This document shows, one piece after another, positions 22,612 through 24,619 of a stretch of DNA of 24,619 bases (its first letter is position 1; the number at the start of each line of letters is the position of its first letter). Under the pieces are notes generated by a model. The model saw only the letters and a list, made by a program, of their open reading frames with translations. It ran no database searches and was not told the DNA's origin. Source of the DNA: JBIQLO01 sp044464175 (GTDB lineage: Bacteria; Planctomycetota; Phycisphaerae; Tepidisphaerales; Tepidisphaeraceae); assembly GCA_044464175.1 (NCBI GenBank), contig JBIQLO010000037.1, forward strand, positions 1-24,619. The letters are read 5' to 3'. The position numbers and the translations under genes were made by a program.

Positions 22612-22632
22612 GGCCTCGACGAGGCCCCCTAC
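22612..22632 (-). repeat. GTAG-footed palindrome 9 (REP-like)
   Basis: The stem GGCCTCG (22612-22618) and CGAGGCC (22620-22626) is separated from CTAC (22629-22632) by CC. It lies 26 bases past the 3' end of tRNA-Arg on the same strand, so it could also act as a 3' stem, but lacks a T-tract. Confidence 0.6.
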
Positions 22633-22658
22633 AGAATCTAAATGCGTCTGGACGGAAA

Positions 22659-22732
22659 CGTTCCCGGCAGGGGTCGAACCTGCAACCTTCGGCTTCGGAG
22701 GCCGACACTCTATCCAATTGAGCTACGGGAAC
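22659..22732 (-). tRNA. tRNA-Arg (anticodon CCG)
   Basis: A 74-base cloverleaf on the minus strand. The 7-bp acceptor stem GTTCCCG pairs with CGGGAAC; the D arm is GCTC...AGAG; the anticodon stem TCGGC/GCCGA carries loop CTCCGAA with anticodon CCG; the T arm is GCAGG-TTCGACC-CCTGC; the discriminator is G. It reads CGG codons, which are common in these GC-rich genes. CCA is not encoded, so it must be added by a nucleotidyltransferase. The body matches bacterial tRNA-Arg(CCG) closely. Confidence 0.95.
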
Positions 22733-22766
22733 TCAGGCCGTGAAAATCTGCTTCCACGGCACAGGA

Positions 22767-22795
22767 ATTTTATCGCGGCAATGGACGGCTGTCCA
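22767..22795 (-). promoter_or_regulatory. promoter of tRNA-Arg
   Basis: On the minus strand TGGACA (22790-22795; five of six), a 17-base spacer and TAAAAT (22767-22772; five of six) predict a start near 22760, 28 bases before the mature 5' end. A palindrome ATGGAC/GTCCAT (22781-22786/22791-22796) covers the -35; it may bind a regulator or act as a 3' hairpin of the aldo/keto reductase transcript. Confidence 0.55.
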
Positions 22796-22809
22796 TCGCA
22801 GCGCGGGAT

Positions 22810-23790
22810 TTACCAGGCGTAGGCATCGGGGGCGACGCCTTTGCCGGGGAAGATCTCGTCCAGTTCCTTGAGGGCCGATTCGTCCAAGGTGAGGTCCAGG
22901 GCCGCGGTGTTTTCGGTCAGCTGCTCGATGGTGCGCGGACCGATGATCGGGGCGGTGACCACCGGCTGCTGGAGCAGCCACGCCAGGGCGACCTTGGCCG
23001 GCGGCTGGCCGAGCTTGCGGCAGAAATCCTCGTATTTCTGGAGTTGGGGGCGGTAGGTTTCGGTGCGGTCCTCCACGTTCTTTTCATGGCGGCGCACGCC
23101 TTTTTTGGCCAGCGCCCCGGCCAGCATGCCGCCCCAGAGGGGGCTCCAGGGGATGACGCCCAGGCCGTAATGGCGGCAGGCGGGCAGCAGTTCCATTTCG
23201 ACGTTGCGGTTGGCCAGGTTGTAGATGCACTGTTCGCTGACCAGCCCCAGGAAGTGGCGATTCTGGGCCGCGCACTGGGCGGTAGCGATGTCCCAGCCGG
23301 CGAAATTGCTGGAGCCGACATAGCGGATTTTGCCCTGTCGGGTCAGGATTTCCATGGCCTGCCAGATTTCATCGAAGGGGCAGGAGCGGTCGATGTGGTG
23401 CATCTGGTAGAGGTCGATCCAATCGGTCTGGAGGCGGCGGAGGGAGTTTTCGCACTCCATGATGATTTTGCGGGCCGAGAGGCCGCGGTCGAGGTTGGGG
23501 TCGGGAGCGTCGGGCTTGTCCATGGGGCCCCAGACCTTGGTGGCCAGGACGACGTATTCGCGCCGGCCGCCGCCCTGGGCCAGCCACCGGCCGATGATGT
23601 GTTCGGTGATGGCCTCGCCGCGGGTGCGTCCGTAGACGTCGGCGGTGTCGAAGAAGTTGAGGCCCAGGTCGCGGGCCTTGTCCATGATGGCGAAGCTGTC
23701 GGGTTCGGGGGTGAAGGGGCCGAAGTTCATGGTCCCCAGGCACAGGGGGCTGACTTTGAGTCCGGAGCGGCCCAGCGGGCGATAGTTCAT
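22810..23790 (-). CDS. aldo/keto reductase
   Basis: This 326-residue TIM-barrel oxidoreductase probably reduces carbonyls with NADPH. It opens with MNYRPLGRSGLKVSPLCLGTMNFG. The catalytic tetrad is visible: Asp and Tyr in FFDTADVYGRTRGE, Lys in VLATKVWGPM, His in YQMHHIDRS. The mid-barrel signature GKIRYVGSSNFAGWDIA and the cofactor region near VTAPIIGPRTIEQL follow. This is the YdjG/Tas-like group; the substrate is unknown. AAGGAGG lies 8 bases ahead of the ATG, a strong ribosome site. A tandem heptamer ATGAACA (23814-23820, 23821-23827) lies just upstream and may be a regulatory site. Confidence 0.93.
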   Translation of the reverse strand: MNYRPLGRSGLKVSPLCLGTMNFGPFTPEPDSFAIMDKARDLGLNFFDTADVYGRTRGEAITEHIIGRWLAQGGGRREYVVLATKVWGPMDKPDAPDPNLDRGLSARKIIMECENSLRRLQTDWIDLYQMHHIDRSCPFDEIWQAMEILTRQGKIRYVGSSNFAGWDIATAQCAAQNRHFLGLVSEQCIYNLANRNVEMELLPACRHYGLGVIPWSPLWGGMLAGALAKKGVRRHEKNVEDRTETYRPQLQKYEDFCRKLGQPPAKVALAWLLQQPVVTAPIIGPRTIEQLTENTAALDLTLDESALKELDEIFPGKGVAPDAYAW

Positions 23791-23920
23791 TACGGGTTCC
23801 TCCTTCAGGTGTTATGAACAATGAACAGGGGAAAAGATAAAGGCAAAGCCGTAAAAGTACAGCGCGCAAACCCGGAAAAAGAGATTGGACGCGGGGAGGG
23901 GGAGCGGTCGCGTTGGGTGT

Positions 23921-23949
23921 TTGACAGGCCGAAGCGGGGGCAGTAGAGT
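23921..23949 (+). promoter_or_regulatory. sigma70-type promoter of the Hc1-like gene
   Basis: Perfect TTGACA (23921-23926), exactly 17 bases, then TAGAGT (23944-23949; four of six). The predicted start near 23956 gives a leader of about 27 bases holding GAGGAGG. Confidence 0.6.
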
Positions 23950-23982
23950 TTTTGACTCAGGCAATCCATTGAGGAGGCATTC

Positions 23983-24177
23983 ATGCAGGAATATGAGCGG
24001 CTCAAGCAACTGGTGAGTGAGGCGGAGGAGGATGTGCAAAAGGCGGTGGGTGGGAACAAGGCCGCCGGCACGCGGGTGCGCAAGAAGATGCAGGAGATCA
24101 AGCAGGTTGCCACGGACCTGCGCAAGAAGATTCTGGAAGGACGCGGCGGCGAAGGGCCGGTCGGCGAACAGGCCTGA
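23983..24177 (+). CDS. histone H1/Hc1-like DNA-binding protein
   Basis: This 64-residue, Lys/Arg-rich helical protein reads EYERLKQLVSEAEEDVQKA, then GGNKAAGTRVRKKMQEI and KQVATDLRKKILEGR. The pattern (acidic helix, NKAAGTRVRK turn, basic helix) is that of the short Hc1-type histone H1 homologues of chlamydiae and planctomycetes, which compact DNA. It lacks the long Lys/Ala-rich tail of the chlamydial protein. It has its own promoter, a GAGGAGG ribosome site and a strong terminator, so it is a separate, probably well-expressed gene. Identification is by motif recall; an unrelated small helical protein is possible. Confidence 0.72.
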   Translation: MQEYERLKQLVSEAEEDVQKAVGGNKAAGTRVRKKMQEIKQVATDLRKKILEGRGGEGPVGEQA

Positions 24178-24195
24178 GGGATTGCCCGTGGACCG

Positions 24196-24219
24196 GGGCG
24201 ATGCGAATCGCCCTTTTTT
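24196..24219 (+). terminator. Rho-independent terminator of the Hc1-like gene
   Basis: GGGCGAT (24196-24202) and ATCGCCC (24207-24213), loop GCGA, are followed by six Ts (24214-24219). It begins 19 bases past the stop codon. Confidence 0.9.
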
Positions 24220-24231
24220 GTTTTGAATCGT

Positions 24232-24247
24232 CCGATTGACCAATCGG
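24232..24247. promoter_or_regulatory. 16-base palindrome upstream of the FabZ-like gene
   Basis: CCGATTG (24232-24238) AC CAATCGG (24241-24247) is a perfect 7-bp inverted repeat 24 bases before the ATG. It overlaps a possible -35 (TTGACC at 24236) and could be an operator. No cognate regulator is in view. Confidence 0.35.
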
Positions 24248-24271
24248 CGACTCGTCAACCATTAAATAGCC

Positions 24272-24619
24272 ATGCCCCCCCAGTTTTTGTACGACATTTC
24301 GACGATTGACCTGTCGCGAGACATTTACGATCAGGCCGCGATCCGTGAGGCCAACCCGCAGCGTGGGGCGATGGAACAGCTCAACGGCATCGTCCATGTG
24401 GACCAGGAGAAGGGGCGGATCATCGGTTACAAGGATGTGCGGGCGGATGAATTCTGGGTGGAGGGGCACATCCCCGGCCGGCCGCTGCTGCCGGGGGTGC
24501 TGATGATTGAGGCGGGGGCGCAACTGGCGTCGTTCTATACGCGCAAATTTGTGGGATGGAAGGGATTTATCGGGTTTGGAGGGGTGGAAGACTGCAAGTT
24601 TCGCCAGCAGGTGGCGCCG
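24272..24619 (+). CDS. 3-hydroxyacyl-ACP dehydratase FabZ-like protein (3' end missing)
   Basis: The frame is open from ATG 24272 to the window edge (116 codons shown). It has the hot-dog fold pattern of FabZ/FabA dehydratases: GHIPGRPLLPGVLMIEAGAQLA holds the catalytic His (residue 66) and Glu (residue 80), the same spacing as His54/Glu68 in E. coli FabZ. The reaction is removal of water from 3-hydroxyacyl-ACP in fatty-acid elongation, which would link it with AccB and AccC at the other end of the window. An N-terminal extension of about 12 residues relative to E. coli FabZ is present. No clear ribosome site is seen. Other FabZ-like paralogues exist in this group of bacteria, so the symbol is left open. 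Confidence 0.85.
   Translation, partial: MPPQFLYDISTIDLSRDIYDQAAIREANPQRGAMEQLNGIVHVDQEKGRIIGYKDVRADEFWVEGHIPGRPLLPGVLMIEAGAQLASFYTRKFVGWKGFIGFGGVEDCKFRQQVAP

Noticed and set aside
1..24619. CRISPR array, prophage, insertion-sequence transposase or known defence genes
   Set aside because: No regularly spaced identical repeats of 20 bases or more, and no transposase, integrase, Cas or restriction motif was seen in either strand.

Overview
The window is a GC-rich bacterial chromosome segment with mostly housekeeping genes. The best guess for the organism is a planctomycete, possibly Phycisphaerae-like. The reasons are a tiny histone H1/Hc1-like protein, a PPi-type phosphofructokinase, DnaA and Dxs variants of a kind I associate with that group, weak or absent Shine-Dalgarno sites at many starts, and abundant GTAG-footed palindromes. 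The assignment is inference, since no rRNA or phylogenetic marker was searched.

Layout. 1-3200 (+): the 3' part of an O-methyltransferase-like gene, a DUF1275/YoaK-type membrane protein with a C-terminal STAS-like domain, and a CE7 acetyl-esterase. 3200-6520 (-): a pepP-accB-accC unit (M24 aminopeptidase, biotin carboxyl carrier protein, biotin carboxylase) with a promoter upstream and a hairpin/T-tract terminator downstream. 6584-7651 (-): tsaD, divergent from pepA and a class I methyltransferase (+). Then come a phosphodiesterase/pyrophosphatase (+) and dnaA (-). dnaA is divergent from rnc (+), and the gap between them has DnaA-box-like sites and an A-tract, so it is an oriC candidate. 13.9-16.4 kb (-): a PhyH-type dioxygenase and PPi-phosphofructokinase, the latter behind a strong promoter and a long C-rich leader. 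16.5-22.6 kb (+): an M20 amidohydrolase, an AT-rich four-helix membrane protein bracketed by palindromes, a DUF2892-like membrane protein, clpS, dxs, and an RHH antitoxin/PIN toxin pair. 22.6-24.6 kb: tRNA-Arg(CCG) (-), an aldo/keto reductase (-), the Hc1-like protein with a textbook promoter and terminator (+), and the 5' part of a FabZ-like dehydratase (+).

Functional links. AccB and AccC are two subunits of acetyl-CoA carboxylase and the FabZ-like enzyme acts later in fatty-acid synthesis. DnaA and the Hc1-like protein act on the chromosome. TsaD modifies tRNAs and RNase III processes RNA. ClpS, PepA and PepP handle protein and peptide turnover. I see no defence island, prophage, CRISPR array or biosynthetic cluster.

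The most unusual signals are not genes. One is a family of at least nine palindromes with different stem sequences but the same GTAG foot, like REP elements mobilised by RAYT transposases. Another is a recurring TANNNT hexamer ending exactly 8 bases before the ATG of five genes, which suggests leaderless transcription. The others are the C-rich leader of the phosphofructokinase gene, the palindromic operator plus leaderless promoter of the toxin-antitoxin pair, and the DUF1275-STAS fusion.
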